A DNA stretch of 57,299 nt from Sphingomonas sp. RIT328 (lineage in GTDB: Bacteria; Pseudomonadota; Alphaproteobacteria; Sphingomonadales; Sphingomonadaceae): contig NZ_JFYV01000024.1 of assembly GCF_000632225.1 (NCBI RefSeq), forward strand, positions 1-57,299, given 5' to 3'. The position numbers and the translations under genes were made by a program. The notes under the pieces are model-generated. The model did not search any database. It saw only the letters and a list, made by a program, of their open reading frames with translations, and had not been told where the DNA came from. Each line of letters starts with the position of its first letter. Positions within the stretch are counted from its first letter, which is position 1. Shown in pieces: positions 26,195 to 35,154 of the stretch.

Positions 26195-27796
26195 ATGGTG
26201 ACACGCAGAAGGATTCTGACCCGTCTCGGTATGGTCGGGGGGTTGGGTGCGACACTCGGCGCGATGCAGGCTTTGGGACTTGCCGGCATTGCCGAGGCAC
26301 AGGACATGAGTGGCATGACGCCGACGCTAGGGCGCGGTCGGCACGTCATCATCCTTGGCGCCGGTATCGCCGGACTGACCAGCGCCTATGAGCTCGAACA
26401 GGCCGGCTTCCTTGTCACGTTGCTCGAGGCTCGCAAACGTGTCGGCGGAAGGGCGTGGACCGTGCGCAACGGCGACACGATCGAGATGAACGGGGAAGAG
26501 ACGCAAACCGCCAAATTCTCGGACGGCGTCTATTTCAACGCCGGGCCGGCACGTATTCCCAGTTTCCATCAGGGCCTGCTCGGCTATGCCAGGAAATTCG
26601 GCGTTCCCCTCGAAGTCGAGGTCAATTCGAGCCGCTCCGCCTATATCATGGCGGACGACGGCTCCAAGATCCGCATGCGGACCGCGATCAACGACATGCG
26701 CGGTCGGATCGCCGAACTGCTCGCCAAGGCGATCCGCAAGGGGGCGCTCGATGCGGAACTCAGCGCCGTCGATCGGGAAAAGCTGCTGCCGTTCATCAAG
26801 GCCTATGGCGATCTCGGCGAGGACGGCGCGTTCGCAGGCACCGAGCGATCGGGCTTCGGCACAGCGCCGGGCGCGGGCGTAGCCTTCGCCACGGCGTCGA
26901 CGGCCATGCCGATCGATCAGCTGCTCGCCAATCAGCGGCTGCCGATGACCCTGTTCGAAGACAATCTCTACATGCAGGCGACGATGTTCGAGCCGGTCGG
27001 CGGCATGGACCGCATCCACGCGGCGATGGACAATGCGCTGCGACGACCGGCGCTGCGCGGCGCCGAGGTCACGCGCATCCGCCAGCGCAGCGGCGATGTC
27101 GAGGTCGTGTATCGCGACCCCGCGAGCGGCGCCGTCGAGACGGTGGTCGCCGATTATCTGATCTGCACCATCCCCTTTCCGGTGCTGGCCAAGATCGACA
27201 CCAACCTGTCGGCTAAGCTCAAGACGACGATCGCCAACGTCCAATATGATTATTCGAACAAGGTCGCCTTCGAAAGTCCGCGCTTCTGGGAACGCGAGCA
27301 GATCTACGGCGGTATTTCGTTCGTCGGCGGACCGACGACGCTGATCTGGTATCCCTCCGCGGGGCTACACAGCGAGCGCGGCATGATCCTCGGCTGCTAT
27401 TCGTCGGGGCCCACTGCGGCGGAATTCCAGAAGCGTTCGATCGCAGAGCAGATCGCCTTCTCCCGCGGCGTCGTCGACAAGCTCCATCCCGGCCATGGTG
27501 CCGACCTGGTCAATGGCCTTGCCGTCAACTGGCACAAAATCCCCTACAGCCTGGGGCCATGGCCCGACTGGAACGCGGGCAGCGCCAACGGCCGTCAGGA
27601 GGGCCACATCGACACCGCCGCCTTCCGCCTGCTCCAAGCGCCGGAGGGACGGATCTATTTCGCCAGCGCAGCGCTCAGTCAGACACCCGGCTGGCAAGAG
27701 GGCGGTATCCAATCCGCCCGGGCGCAGGTGCTCGCGCTCGCCCGCCGCGTCTCAGCGGAGGCGCTTGTCAGCCCGGCGCGTCGCCGTGCCGTATGA
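26195..27796 (+). CDS. Tat-exported flavin amine oxidase (L-amino-acid oxidase type)
   Basis: 533 residues from ATG 26195. The N-terminal TRRRILTRLGMVGGLGATLG is a twin-arginine signal. The FAD dinucleotide fold is HVIILGAGIAGLTSAYELEQ with ARKRVGGRAWT (GG-R motif), and the C-terminal FAD segment IYFASAALSQTPGWQEGGIQ contains a variant of the usual GEH...GW..GA. These are hallmarks of MAO/LAAO-type oxidases that convert L-amino acids or amines to imino/keto products with H2O2. The stop overlaps the GNAT start (ATGA). The neighbouring exported RidA could hydrolyse the imine products. Confidence 0.88.
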   Translation: MVTRRRILTRLGMVGGLGATLGAMQALGLAGIAEAQDMSGMTPTLGRGRHVIILGAGIAGLTSAYELEQAGFLVTLLEARKRVGGRAWTVRNGDTIEMNGEETQTAKFSDGVYFNAGPARIPSFHQGLLGYARKFGVPLEVEVNSSRSAYIMADDGSKIRMRTAINDMRGRIAELLAKAIRKGALDAELSAVDREKLLPFIKAYGDLGEDGAFAGTERSGFGTAPGAGVAFATASTAMPIDQLLANQRLPMTLFEDNLYMQATMFEPVGGMDRIHAAMDNALRRPALRGAEVTRIRQRSGDVEVVYRDPASGAVETVVADYLICTIPFPVLAKIDTNLSAKLKTTIANVQYDYSNKVAFESPRFWEREQIYGGISFVGGPTTLIWYPSAGLHSERGMILGCYSSGPTAAEFQKRSIAEQIAFSRGVVDKLHPGHGADLVNGLAVNWHKIPYSLGPWPDWNAGSANGRQEGHIDTAAFRLLQAPEGRIYFASAALSQTPGWQEGGIQSARAQVLALARRVSAEALVSPARRRAV

Positions 27797-28338
27797 CGCC
27801 CGGTGCCACGGCGCTGACGCTGCGCGCGGCGACGCCGGCCGACATCCCCGCCTTGGAGGCGCTGATCGCACGCTCGGCCCGCGCGCTCAGTCGGGATCAT
27901 TATGAGACCGATCAAATCGAAGCGGCGATCGCGCACGTCTTCGGCGTCGACAGCGAGCTGGTCGCCGACGGGAGCTATTTCGTCGCGGAATGGCACGGCG
28001 CGCTCGCCGGCTGCGGAGGCTGGAGCCGGCGGGCGACGCTGTTCGGGGGTGACCGCTTCGCCCGGCGATCCAGCGCCTTGCTCGATCCGGCAACGGACGC
28101 CGCCCGCATCCGCGCCTTCTTCGTCGCGGAGGAGCAGGCGCGACGCGGCGTCGGGCGGGCGCTGCTCTCCACCTGCGAAGCCGCGGCGGCCGCTGCCGGC
28201 TTCGGCCACGCGACGTTGATGGCGACCCTGCCCGGCGAACCTTTCTACGCTGCGCACGGCTATCGCGCGACGATGAGACAAACGCAGATATGTGGCGACA
28301 TCGCCGTGCCCTTCGTCGCCATGATCAAGTCGCTGTGA
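27793..28338 (+). CDS. GNAT family N-acetyltransferase
   Basis: 181 residues, ATG 27793 overlapping the oxidase stop by 4 bases. GNAT motifs: LRAATPADIPALEALI at the start, ARIRAFFVAEEQARRGVGRA (motif A with the acetyl-CoA pyrophosphate loop RRGVGRALL), and FYAAHGYRA near the C-terminus (motif B). The long ORF beginning at 27559 is out of frame with the oxidase and irrelevant. Coupling to an amine oxidase suggests it acetylates an amine or amino acid in the same process; the substrate cannot be read. Confidence 0.85.
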   Translation: MTPGATALTLRAATPADIPALEALIARSARALSRDHYETDQIEAAIAHVFGVDSELVADGSYFVAEWHGALAGCGGWSRRATLFGGDRFARRSSALLDPATDAARIRAFFVAEEQARRGVGRALLSTCEAAAAAAGFGHATLMATLPGEPFYAAHGYRATMRQTQICGDIAVPFVAMIKSL

Positions 28339-28339
28339 C

Positions 28340-28358
28340 GGCCAGTCACCATCTGGCC
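28340..28358. terminator. Weak hairpin after the oxidase-GNAT pair
   Basis: GGCCAG-N7-CTGGCC immediately after the GNAT stop, followed by TAAAAT rather than a T run. Possible terminator. Confidence 0.35.
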
Positions 28359-28551
28359 AGTAAAATGCGTTGCCACTATCGAAAACCGAACAAACAATTG
28401 CAAACGTAACTCACGCGTAAATAGTCATTTATTGAATCACGACATTATAACAAATCGGGGGTCACGACTTCCGGAACGGTAGATTGTGCACAAATCCGAG
28501 AGGCTTGGGAGAAGATGGCGAGGCTGACCTGACAACATCTGGGGGCCGACC

Positions 28552-31128
28552 ATGAGTTTCTATATCGGAACGTCACGTGCCGCGATCGCGGCCATGCTCT
28601 TCATCGCTCAGACGACGGCGGCAAACGGTCAAACCCTGACGCCGATCGCGACACCGGTCGAACCGACACCGTCGCCGCTCGCCGACGGCGAACCGCCGCA
28701 GGACAATGACATCATCGTCACCGGCACGCGCGCCACCGGCATCACCGCCGCGGAAAGCGCCGCGCCGATCAAGGTGCTCGACGCGGATACGCTGAGCCAT
28801 GTCGGCCAGCCCAATCTCAACCAGGTACTCACCCAGCTGGTCCCGTCGTTCACCGCGCAGGCGTTCGGCGGCGATACCGCCAATCTGACGCTGTCGGCGC
28901 GGCTGCGCGGGCTCAGCCCCAACCACACGCTCGTGCTGGTCAACGGCAAACGCCGGCACGGAACGTCGAACCTCGCCGTCCTCGGCGGACCCTATCAGGG
29001 CGCCGCCACCGCCGACCTCGACCTGATCAGCCCCTCGTCGATCAAGCGGATCGAAGTGCTCGAAGACGGCGCCGCCGCACAATATGGCTCGGATGCGATC
29101 GCCGGGGTGATCAACGTCATCCTCAAGGACGACAAGGAGGGCGGCGACGGCTACATCACCGCCGGCAAGAATTACCAGACCGGCGGCGATACCTATGCCG
29201 GGACGATCCACCTCGCGACAAAGATCGGTGACTCCGGCTTCCTCAACATCACCGGCTTCCACCGCTTCCACGATTTCACCCAGGTCGGCGGTCTCGATCG
29301 CCGCGTGACGGATGCCAATGGCAATCTGCTCGGCAGCACGACCAGCCCGTCGCTCAGCGCGACGCAGCAGGCGCTGTATCCGGGGATGGCCGGCTTTCCC
29401 TATGTCAACAGGATCAACGGCGATGCGCAATCGCGGCTGACCAACCTTCAATATAACACCGCCTATGATTTCGGCGGTGCCGAGATTTATAGTTTCGGCA
29501 CCTATTCGCGGCGGATCGCCAGCGCCTATGAGAATGTCCGCGTGCCGACGCGCGTCTCGCGCACCGTCAATGGCGTGACGACCTATTTCGATCCCGATGG
29601 CGACAGCCCGGCCAACGGCTTCAGCCCGCGCGAGAAGATCCGTGAAGACGATATGGCGTTCACCGGCGGCGTGCGCGGCATGGTCGACGGTTTCCATTAC
29701 GACCTGTCGACGACCTTCGGGCAGGACAAGAACGCGATCTACACCGTCGATTCCGCCAACGCCTCGCTCTACGCCGACACCGGCTTCACGCCCACCAGCT
29801 TCTACGACGGCTTCTTCAAATCGACCGAGTTCACCGTCAACGCCGATATCACGCATGAGATCGACGCGGGCCTCGCCACCCCGATCAATCTCGCCTTCGG
29901 GGGCGAATATCGCAAGAACGTCTATCAGATCGGCGCGGGCGATCCGGCTTCCATCTACAAGGAAGGCGGCCAATCCTATCCCGGCTTCAGACCGTCGGAC
30001 GCCGGCACCCATGGCCGCGAAGCCGCCGCAGCCTATGTCGATGTCGCCGCCAGCCCCGTCGAGCATCTCAAGATCGACGTCGCCGGCCGCTACGAACATT
30101 ATTCCGATTTCGGCAGCAAGTTCATCTACAAGGGCACCGGCCGCTACGACTTCTCGCCCGCCTTTGCGCTTCGCGGCACCCTCTCGACCGGTTTCCGCGC
30201 GCCGACGCTCGCCGAATCCTATTATTCGGCGACGAACGTCTCCCCGACCGCCGCCTTCGTGCAGTTGCCCGCCAATTCGGCAGCCGCCAAGCTGATCGGC
30301 TTCCAGAACCTCAAGCCGGAAAAGTCGACCAATTATTCGCTCGGCACGGTCATCCGCCCGATCGACCGGCTGACCATCACGCTCGATGCCTATCAGGTGA
30401 AGATCCGCGACCGCATCCTCGGCACCGGTTCGATCTATGGCAGCGGGGGCGCGATCAACTTCCCGATCGTCACCCAGGCGATCATCGCCAACGGCAACGT
30501 GCTAGATCCCACCGTCAGCCAGACCGGCATCAACATCTTCACCAACGGCGCCGACACCCGCACCCGCGGCGTCGATCTGGTGGTGAGCTACGCCACCGAC
30601 TTCGGCGACTATGGCAAGGCGAACTGGACGATATCGGGCAATTACAACGAGACCAAGCTCACCCGGCTGATCGCCGCCCCGGCCACCTTGACCAACCCCA
30701 TTACCGGCGCGGTCATTCCACTGTTCGATGCCGGTGCGCAGAGCAACATCGAGACCGCCTCCCCCAAGGTCAAGGTGATCACCTCGGTGCTTTACACAAT
30801 CGACAAGTTTTCGGCGACGCTCCGCGGCACGGTCTACGGCAAGAGCTCCGCCAAGCTGACGCCCGATGGCGGCACCTTCTACGAACAGACAATCGGCACC
30901 GCCTTCATCGGCGACATCGAGCTCAACTACGATATCACGCCCCAACTCGGCATCGCGTTGGGCGCCAACAACGTCTTCAACAAGCGACCGCCGATCGTGC
31001 CGCTCGTGCCCGGCACTACCAATGCGACGCTGGTCAACGGCGGTAACGTGCTCGACGCGCCGCTGACCTTCAGCCCCTACGGCATCAATGGCGGCTATTA
31101 TTACGCACGCCTCAACATATCGTTCTGA
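28552..31128 (+). CDS. TonB-dependent receptor
   Basis: 858 residues, GGGGG 5 bases before the ATG. A signal peptide (IAAMLFIAQTTAANG) precedes a TonB-box-like DIIVTGTRATG (about 53-63). The plug domain (about 70-190) contains LRGLSPNHTLVLVNGKRRHG and IKRIEVLEDGAAAQYGSDAI, then AGVINVIL. The 22-strand barrel ends with GGYYYARLNISF. It imports a scarce ligand across the outer membrane. Between the amine oxidase pair and an exported RidA, a peptide, amino-acid or amine ligand is plausible; iron chelates cannot be excluded. Confidence 0.92.
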   Translation: MSFYIGTSRAAIAAMLFIAQTTAANGQTLTPIATPVEPTPSPLADGEPPQDNDIIVTGTRATGITAAESAAPIKVLDADTLSHVGQPNLNQVLTQLVPSFTAQAFGGDTANLTLSARLRGLSPNHTLVLVNGKRRHGTSNLAVLGGPYQGAATADLDLISPSSIKRIEVLEDGAAAQYGSDAIAGVINVILKDDKEGGDGYITAGKNYQTGGDTYAGTIHLATKIGDSGFLNITGFHRFHDFTQVGGLDRRVTDANGNLLGSTTSPSLSATQQALYPGMAGFPYVNRINGDAQSRLTNLQYNTAYDFGGAEIYSFGTYSRRIASAYENVRVPTRVSRTVNGVTTYFDPDGDSPANGFSPREKIREDDMAFTGGVRGMVDGFHYDLSTTFGQDKNAIYTVDSANASLYADTGFTPTSFYDGFFKSTEFTVNADITHEIDAGLATPINLAFGGEYRKNVYQIGAGDPASIYKEGGQSYPGFRPSDAGTHGREAAAAYVDVAASPVEHLKIDVAGRYEHYSDFGSKFIYKGTGRYDFSPAFALRGTLSTGFRAPTLAESYYSATNVSPTAAFVQLPANSAAAKLIGFQNLKPEKSTNYSLGTVIRPIDRLTITLDAYQVKIRDRILGTGSIYGSGGAINFPIVTQAIIANGNVLDPTVSQTGINIFTNGADTRTRGVDLVVSYATDFGDYGKANWTISGNYNETKLTRLIAAPATLTNPITGAVIPLFDAGAQSNIETASPKVKVITSVLYTIDKFSATLRGTVYGKSSAKLTPDGGTFYEQTIGTAFIGDIELNYDITPQLGIALGANNVFNKRPPIVPLVPGTTNATLVNGGNVLDAPLTFSPYGINGGYYYARLNISF

Positions 31129-31145
31129 CAGAGGATCATGGGAGA

Positions 31146-31652
31146 ATGACTTTGAAGACGCTCATCCTGGGGGCCGCGCTCGCGGCCGCCCTCCTGCCCC
31201 GGCCGGGGACGGCGCAGACGGTCGGCAAACACGCCAGCACGCCGGCCGGCCTGATCCTCCAGTCCGTGACGGTCAAGCCGGGCGCGACCACCCTCTATCT
31301 TAGCGGGCAACTGGCCGCGCCGCTCGATCCCGCCAGGAAGATACCGCCCGCCCAGCTCACCATGGCCGACCTCGGCGACACCAAGACGCAGACGCTCAGC
31401 GTCTTGGCCAAGATCAAGACGATCCTTGCCGAACATGGCTTTGCGATGAGCGATATCATCAAGCTCACCGTGTTCGTCGCCGGCGATCCCAAGCTCGGCG
31501 GCAAAATGGACTTCGCCGGCATGAACGACGGCTTCAAAACTTATTTTGGGACCACCGACAATCCAACGACCGTCGCACGCTCGACGGTACAGGTTGCAGC
31601 GCTGGCGGGACCAGCATTTCTTGTGGAAATCGAAGCAATAGCCGCTAAGTAA
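31146..31652 (+). CDS. Exported RidA-family protein
   Basis: 168 residues. The N-terminal LKTLILGAALAAALL plus TAQ is a signal peptide, unusual because most RidA proteins are cytosolic. The RidA fold follows: ATTLYLSGQLAAPLD, IKTILAEHGFAMSDIIKLTV, GFKTYFG, and RSTVQVAALAGPAFLVEIEA, where the Arg is the conserved imine-binding residue. RidA hydrolyses reactive enamines/imines. It starts 17 bases after the TonB receptor and probably forms an operon with it. It could detoxify imino products of the Tat-exported oxidase. Confidence 0.85.
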   Translation: MTLKTLILGAALAAALLPRPGTAQTVGKHASTPAGLILQSVTVKPGATTLYLSGQLAAPLDPARKIPPAQLTMADLGDTKTQTLSVLAKIKTILAEHGFAMSDIIKLTVFVAGDPKLGGKMDFAGMNDGFKTYFGTTDNPTTVARSTVQVAALAGPAFLVEIEAIAAK

Positions 31653-32304
31653 AATATGCTTGACGTGCATTCACCAGACGGGAAAATGCTCGTATTTGGT
31701 GGATGCACGCCAACGTATACAGGCTGGTAATTAACAATTATCGCAGTATTTCTCCCGTCAAACGGAAAGACTCATATGCGGCCATTCACTGGCCTTTTCA
31801 CCGGGGTCAATACCTGCCGCTTGTTCATGTACGTGGCAGAGCACCTGGGCGCCCCCCGCCCCGCTTCACCACCAGATCCGGTGAGTCCCGCGGGCTGTTT
31901 GGATCAGACAGCGCGGAGCAGATTGCTATGGAGCCTCGACGATGCTGCTTTTGCTAGTGCCATGGCATGGTCGCTATAACGCGTCCCGCCTTCCGCTTGG
32001 AGGTGAACGACGGGACGCGGGCACCGGGGAGGCAACCACGAGCAAAATGGGGCTTCGCCAGCCACAAACAACACAGCTGCACCTACTAGCGGGTCGGACC
32101 CAAAGCCGGACATTCGCGCCCCCTCCCCCGCTCCCCATCTTTAGACATTCGTTCATCTCCGCGCTGAATGGCCTTGCCGCATGATCGACCGTGATGGATG
32201 TCGTGAATGGGAGGGAAGCGGAACGTCTGCTTACCGAAACGCCGAGGGCGATAGCCGACACGCCGTGGCACCGCCTTTCTTCCAATCCAATGGAGCTACC
32301 GAAA
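31653..32304. repeat. Repeat-rich intergenic stretch (copies 7 and 8)
   Basis: Copy 7: GACTCATATGCGGCCATTCA at 31769 with box 2 (TGCCGCTTGTTCATGT) at 31815-31830. Copy 8: GACCCAAAGCCGGACATTCG at 32097-32116, box 2 CATTCGTTCATCTCC at 32146-32160 and 3' box GGGAGGGAAGCG at 32209-32220. No protein gene is supported in these 650 bases. Confidence 0.7.
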
Positions 32305-32811
32305 TCAGGGCAAGGGCGGGTCGTTCGCGATCAACACCTTCCCAGTGGTTATCTTCAGTGGAAGAGCTGGTGAAACCGTAGGGTTCGTCGGATAGCTCCG
32401 ACCATCAAATCGCAATCTCGCTTCGTGACCTTTGATGATCCCGCCACCCGCGACGGTGACACTTAGATCGCGCCATCCGTGCGTGATGGTCGGCAGGACT
32501 CGGATCGGCGCACGTGATACGGATATATCCGAGACTTGCCGATAGCCGGCTGGCGTCAGGGATAGAACATAAAGATCGCAACCTCCGCTCCCGCAGAGGT
32601 CGGATTGCTGACCCCCGGCGGAGGTGGACATTGCGTAAACCAGTGCTTCGGCACGGTTATCGCCATTCAGATCAACCAACGCGACGCTGTACCGAGTGAG
32701 GTGATGATCCTTCAAAAAGGCTGCTACCCCCGGCACCATCGGACTGTTCACAGATGCCGCGCTCAGTAAAACCAATATCATCGGTAACATAACGGCCACG
32801 GTCTCCGGCAA
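32305..32811 (-). CDS. Hypothetical exported protein with FG-GAP-like motif
   Basis: 168 residues. A hydrophobic N-terminus (AVMLPMILVLLSAASV) looks like a signal peptide; the start could instead be an internal Met at about residue 8. The mature part contains YSVALVDLNGDNRAEALVYA, like the Ca-binding DxNxDGxxD/FG-GAP type, then a CGSGGCDLYVLSL segment with a probable disulfide and LRFDGRSYPTNPTVSP near the C-terminus. The family is common as a small secreted hypothetical in proteobacteria; function unknown. Confidence 0.65.
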   Translation of the reverse strand: MPETVAVMLPMILVLLSAASVNSPMVPGVAAFLKDHHLTRYSVALVDLNGDNRAEALVYAMSTSAGGQQSDLCGSGGCDLYVLSLTPAGYRQVSDISVSRAPIRVLPTITHGWRDLSVTVAGGGIIKGHEARLRFDGRSYPTNPTVSPALPLKITTGKVLIANDPPLP

Positions 32812-33122
32812 ATGCGGCTTGGTTCATAGCACGGGATCGTCGGCCTGAACCAATGGCCGCTTTCGATTTAGTCAGATTGCCAGCCTAGTCGCCAAGCTTG
32901 GGCGATCATCTCTAGAACGCCCTCTGCGGGCAGTGACCCAGAACCGGCCATTCGAGGTCGCGAGTCCGCTTCTGGCTTTTTGCCATCCGTTCATCTCGCG
33001 ACAGCGGGCCACTCGCGGCAATGCTGAGGGGCGGAGGGCCGCCTATTGGGAGGAAAGCGGACGGTTCGCTTTTGGCCCGACCTGTAACCCCCAACCGGTG
33101 ATCCGGTAAGGTGCATTGCCGT
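32812..33122. repeat. Intergenic stretch with repeat copy 9
   Basis: An inverted half (AATGGCCGCTTTCG) lies at about 32853. Box 1 GACCCAGAACCGGCCATTCG is at 32935-32954, box 2 (GCCATCCGTTCATCTCGCG) at 32982-33000, and 3' box GGGAGGAAAGCGG at 33048-33060. The most complete copy in the window. Confidence 0.75.
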
Positions 33123-33275
33123 TCAATGATCAGCCCTACGGGGCACCTCCCTATGCACCGCGGCGATGCATTCCTCGATCATCGCTGCAGCTAACGTGTT
33201 ATCGATGCGCACAGCCGCAGCCAATGCGTCATTTAGGCTAGCCAATAAACGATCGTGGTCCGAATGACTCGTCAT
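33123..33275 (-). CDS. Small hypothetical protein
   Basis: 50 residues from ATG 33275 (a longer in-frame version to 33413 is possible). The sequence is helical: DHDRLLASLNDALAAAVRID, then AAMIEECIAAVHREV. Similar short alpha-helical proteins occur in sphingomonads, but I cannot assign a function. Confidence 0.4.
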   Translation of the reverse strand: MTSHSDHDRLLASLNDALAAAVRIDNTLAAAMIEECIAAVHREVPRRADH

Positions 33276-33370
33276 GCGCGATTCCTTGTGGCAGTAGGCC
33301 GCTGACGCGACCGGAGTGTTATGGGCCTCAGGCTGCCTAGTTGTTACCGTATTCGCCTGCTCTGGAGCGT

Positions 33371-33703
33371 ATGATGGCCATATTTGATGGGTGCCTTGAC
33401 CTTGCCAAGTCACAAGTGGCGTTGAGGGCGCTCCGCTATGGCCACTTTCCGGCCGATATTTTTGATGAATACGCTTGGGATATGATGCTCCACATGTACA
33501 TCGCTGGGCTGCGCAACCAGGTTATGTATATAGACAATGCTGTAAATTTAACATCAAAAAATAAACGGATAGGCGATCGTTGGATTAGCCATCTACGCGC
33601 CGAGGGCATGATAGAAGTCGATGGCGAGGTCATAAAACTTAGCGATAGTGCAATGAAGCGCATGAACTCGTATCACGAAGAGGCGCTGGCTGCCATGAAC
33701 TAA
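33371..33703 (+). CDS. Hypothetical protein, possible winged-helix
   Basis: 110 residues from ATG 33371. No family recognised. A helical N-terminal half (CLDLAKSQVALRALRYG) precedes a MarR-like C-terminal piece, GDRWISHLRAEGMIEVDGEV, IKLSDSAMKRMNSY, reminiscent of a winged helix. Codon use and the following A/T-rich 33.70-33.80 kb are unlike the catabolic genes, suggesting foreign origin. Confidence 0.5.
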   Translation: MMAIFDGCLDLAKSQVALRALRYGHFPADIFDEYAWDMMLHMYIAGLRNQVMYIDNAVNLTSKNKRIGDRWISHLRAEGMIEVDGEVIKLSDSAMKRMNSYHEEALAAMN

Positions 33704-34255
33704 AGCTAAAAGTATACATCTTGACGCCGATATTTCCTAATATTTTACTTGTAAATTTGTTTTTGTAAAATTTGATAAGCGGACACAGGAAATTAGTATT
33801 AGATGAGAACTAGAAGCTGTCAGAGGCCAAAAGGTTAGCACGCTGCACAGAGCGGCGACGCCCCGAGGCTAAGGGTATGCGCATAACCCAAATGAATGAA
33901 GGTTATTGGGCGGAAGCGGAATGGCAAGTGTTGAGCGAGAGCCGCCCTACCCTATTGCCGCGACGATCCGAAAACGGCCGTTCGAGGCCGTCAGGCCGAT
34001 TCCCGCTTCTTGCCGTGGTACGTTTACCCAAAGCCTTAAGCGAACAATCAACGAACAGACGTTTTCTCAAGTGCGCCGCAGAACATCCGCAATCGTCTCC
34101 ACTGTTTCGGCCGCCCCGTGCCGCTTGCTTAGAGTTGCTACGTCGGCCTGAGTTTAGCGCCGATGAGGCATGAGTTTTAAGCGATCTTGTCAGGGCGACC
34201 ACGGTGCGTTTCTATTACTTGGTCAAAGAAAAGCAACCGGCCCCGAAGGCAGTAA
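33704..34255. repeat. A/T-rich stretch with repeat copy 10
   Basis: 33704-33800 is strikingly A/T-rich. GGGCGGAAGCGG lies at 33908-33919 and box 1 GATCCGAAAACGGCCGTTCG at 33965-33984; box 2 (CTTCTTGCCGTGGTACG) is diverged. No gene is supported in the rest. Confidence 0.55.
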
Positions 34256-34471
34256 TCATCTGTTCCTGACCCATCTCGTACGTGAAACCGCACCCACGAT
34301 CATCTTATCTTTGAAGTGGCGACGCATTCGCGCGGCATCGTCGCCGTTCATAAAAACGACCCGCGTGCCGCCAGATAAGATCGTCTCGATCGCGCTGATA
34401 GGTGTGCCGTGCTCGGCAGCTGCCGCTCTCACTTCTATCTCAGTTGCAGTGACATTCATGGCTCGTGACAT
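34256..34471 (-). CDS. Small conserved hypothetical protein
   Basis: 71 residues from ATG 34471, chosen because ACGGAGGC lies 8 bases upstream. Sequence features: VTATEIEVRAAAAEHGTPIS, AIETILSGGTRVVFMNGDDA, ARMRRHFKDKM, basic C-terminus. It looks like a compact alpha/beta protein. It follows a possible MbcA/ParS-like antitoxin gene on the same strand, but is far too short for the usual RES toxin. Function unknown. Confidence 0.55.
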   Translation of the reverse strand: MSRAMNVTATEIEVRAAAAEHGTPISAIETILSGGTRVVFMNGDDAARMRRHFKDKMIVGAVSRTRWVRNR

Positions 34472-34511
34472 CAAATTGCCTCCGTATGCCCATATTCCGT
34501 CCGATGTGTAT

Positions 34512-34817
34512 TCAAGCCACACCAACCTCTTGGGCGCGTATGACGTCCAATAAATGTTCTACACGCGCCAGACCGGTATCGCTTGCAATCGCGATGTCGA
34601 TCGGCCGCGCGGATAGCGTGGCGTGGTCGCTGTTTAGGAAAGACTTGACGCGTTCTGGCGTCCGCAACGTGCTCCAAGCGACTGCAGTCAGCCGTAGCTG
34701 CCGTGCGGCTGCCTCTCGTGACATCGCCGTCCGTGCAGGCCGGAATACTCGCGTCTTCCTCTGATCGGGGTTGTTCGCGCCATCGTTGCGGGCCTGCTGG
34801 GTGATAGGCGCACTCAA
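34512..34817 (-). CDS. Possible MbcA/ParS/Xre-type antitoxin-like protein
   Basis: 101 residues from TTG 34817, which overlaps the upstream stop (TTGA). An ATG at 34724 would give 70 residues. The C-terminal part (AWSTLRTPERVKSFLNSDHA, then PIDIAIASDTGLARVEHLLD) follows the DUF2384 toxin-binding pattern: a W/F-LxTP helix, a Pro-(L/I)-D turn, and a final helix xARVExLLxxI. The N-terminal SREAAARQLRL could be a short helix rather than a full Xre domain. No RES toxin gene is next to it. Confidence 0.45.
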   Translation of the reverse strand: MSAPITQQARNDGANNPDQRKTRVFRPARTAMSREAAARQLRLTAVAWSTLRTPERVKSFLNSDHATLSARPIDIAIASDTGLARVEHLLDVIRAQEVGVA

Positions 34818-34990
34818 CTTACGCGCGAACCGACCAGAGTGACCGCACCGGTGGCAGCTCGAGATTGAGCAATGCTGGCTGAATATGCTGCGGCAAGACC
34901 ACGGTGCGAAGCACGTGCTTCGACCGATAGCGCGGTCGAGGCGGCGGCCAGCGAAACCTGATGCCGATGATAGAGATAGCTCAGATCCAT
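34814..34990 (-). CDS. 58-residue conserved sphingomonad protein
   Basis: From ATG 34990: MDLSYLYHRHQVSLAAASTA, then EARASHRGLAAAYSASIAQS. This pattern (MDL-YL-HRHQVSL...HR-LA--Y-A-I) recalls short proteins I have seen repeatedly in sphingomonads, without known function. Too short for many gene callers. Its stop overlaps the next start. Its 5' leader carries the same two-part motif as the xfp operon leader. Confidence 0.6.
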   Translation of the reverse strand: MDLSYLYHRHQVSLAAASTALSVEARASHRGLAAAYSASIAQSRAATGAVTLVGSRVS

Positions 34991-35037
34991 GGGGATACTT
35001 CCAGCTGTAAGCGGGAGCGCATGTGTCTCTCAGCCAG
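34991..35037 (-). promoter_or_regulatory. Two-part 5' leader motif, copy B
   Basis: In RNA sense: GGCTGAGAGAC, 4 bases, GCGCTCCCGCTTAC, then AGCTGGAAGTATCCCC and the ATG. The CTCCC strand can pair imperfectly with the GGAAG ribosome binding site. The same 25 bases precede the xfp operon (copy A, 50395-50447). Confidence 0.6.
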
Positions 35038-35154
35038 TGGCGCCTACGATCGGATGCCAGTGATGGCTTCTATTTAGGGGCCGAGTACCCGATTTGTAAG
35101 CCGGAGCCTCGGCCGCTTGACATGGATCGACAAAGATCCGTTGGTATCGATCGG

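Noticed and set aside
28573..30099. 508-codon minus-strand ORF opposite the TonB receptor
   Set aside because: Shadow of the receptor gene; low-complexity Gly/Val/Asp-rich translation without domains.
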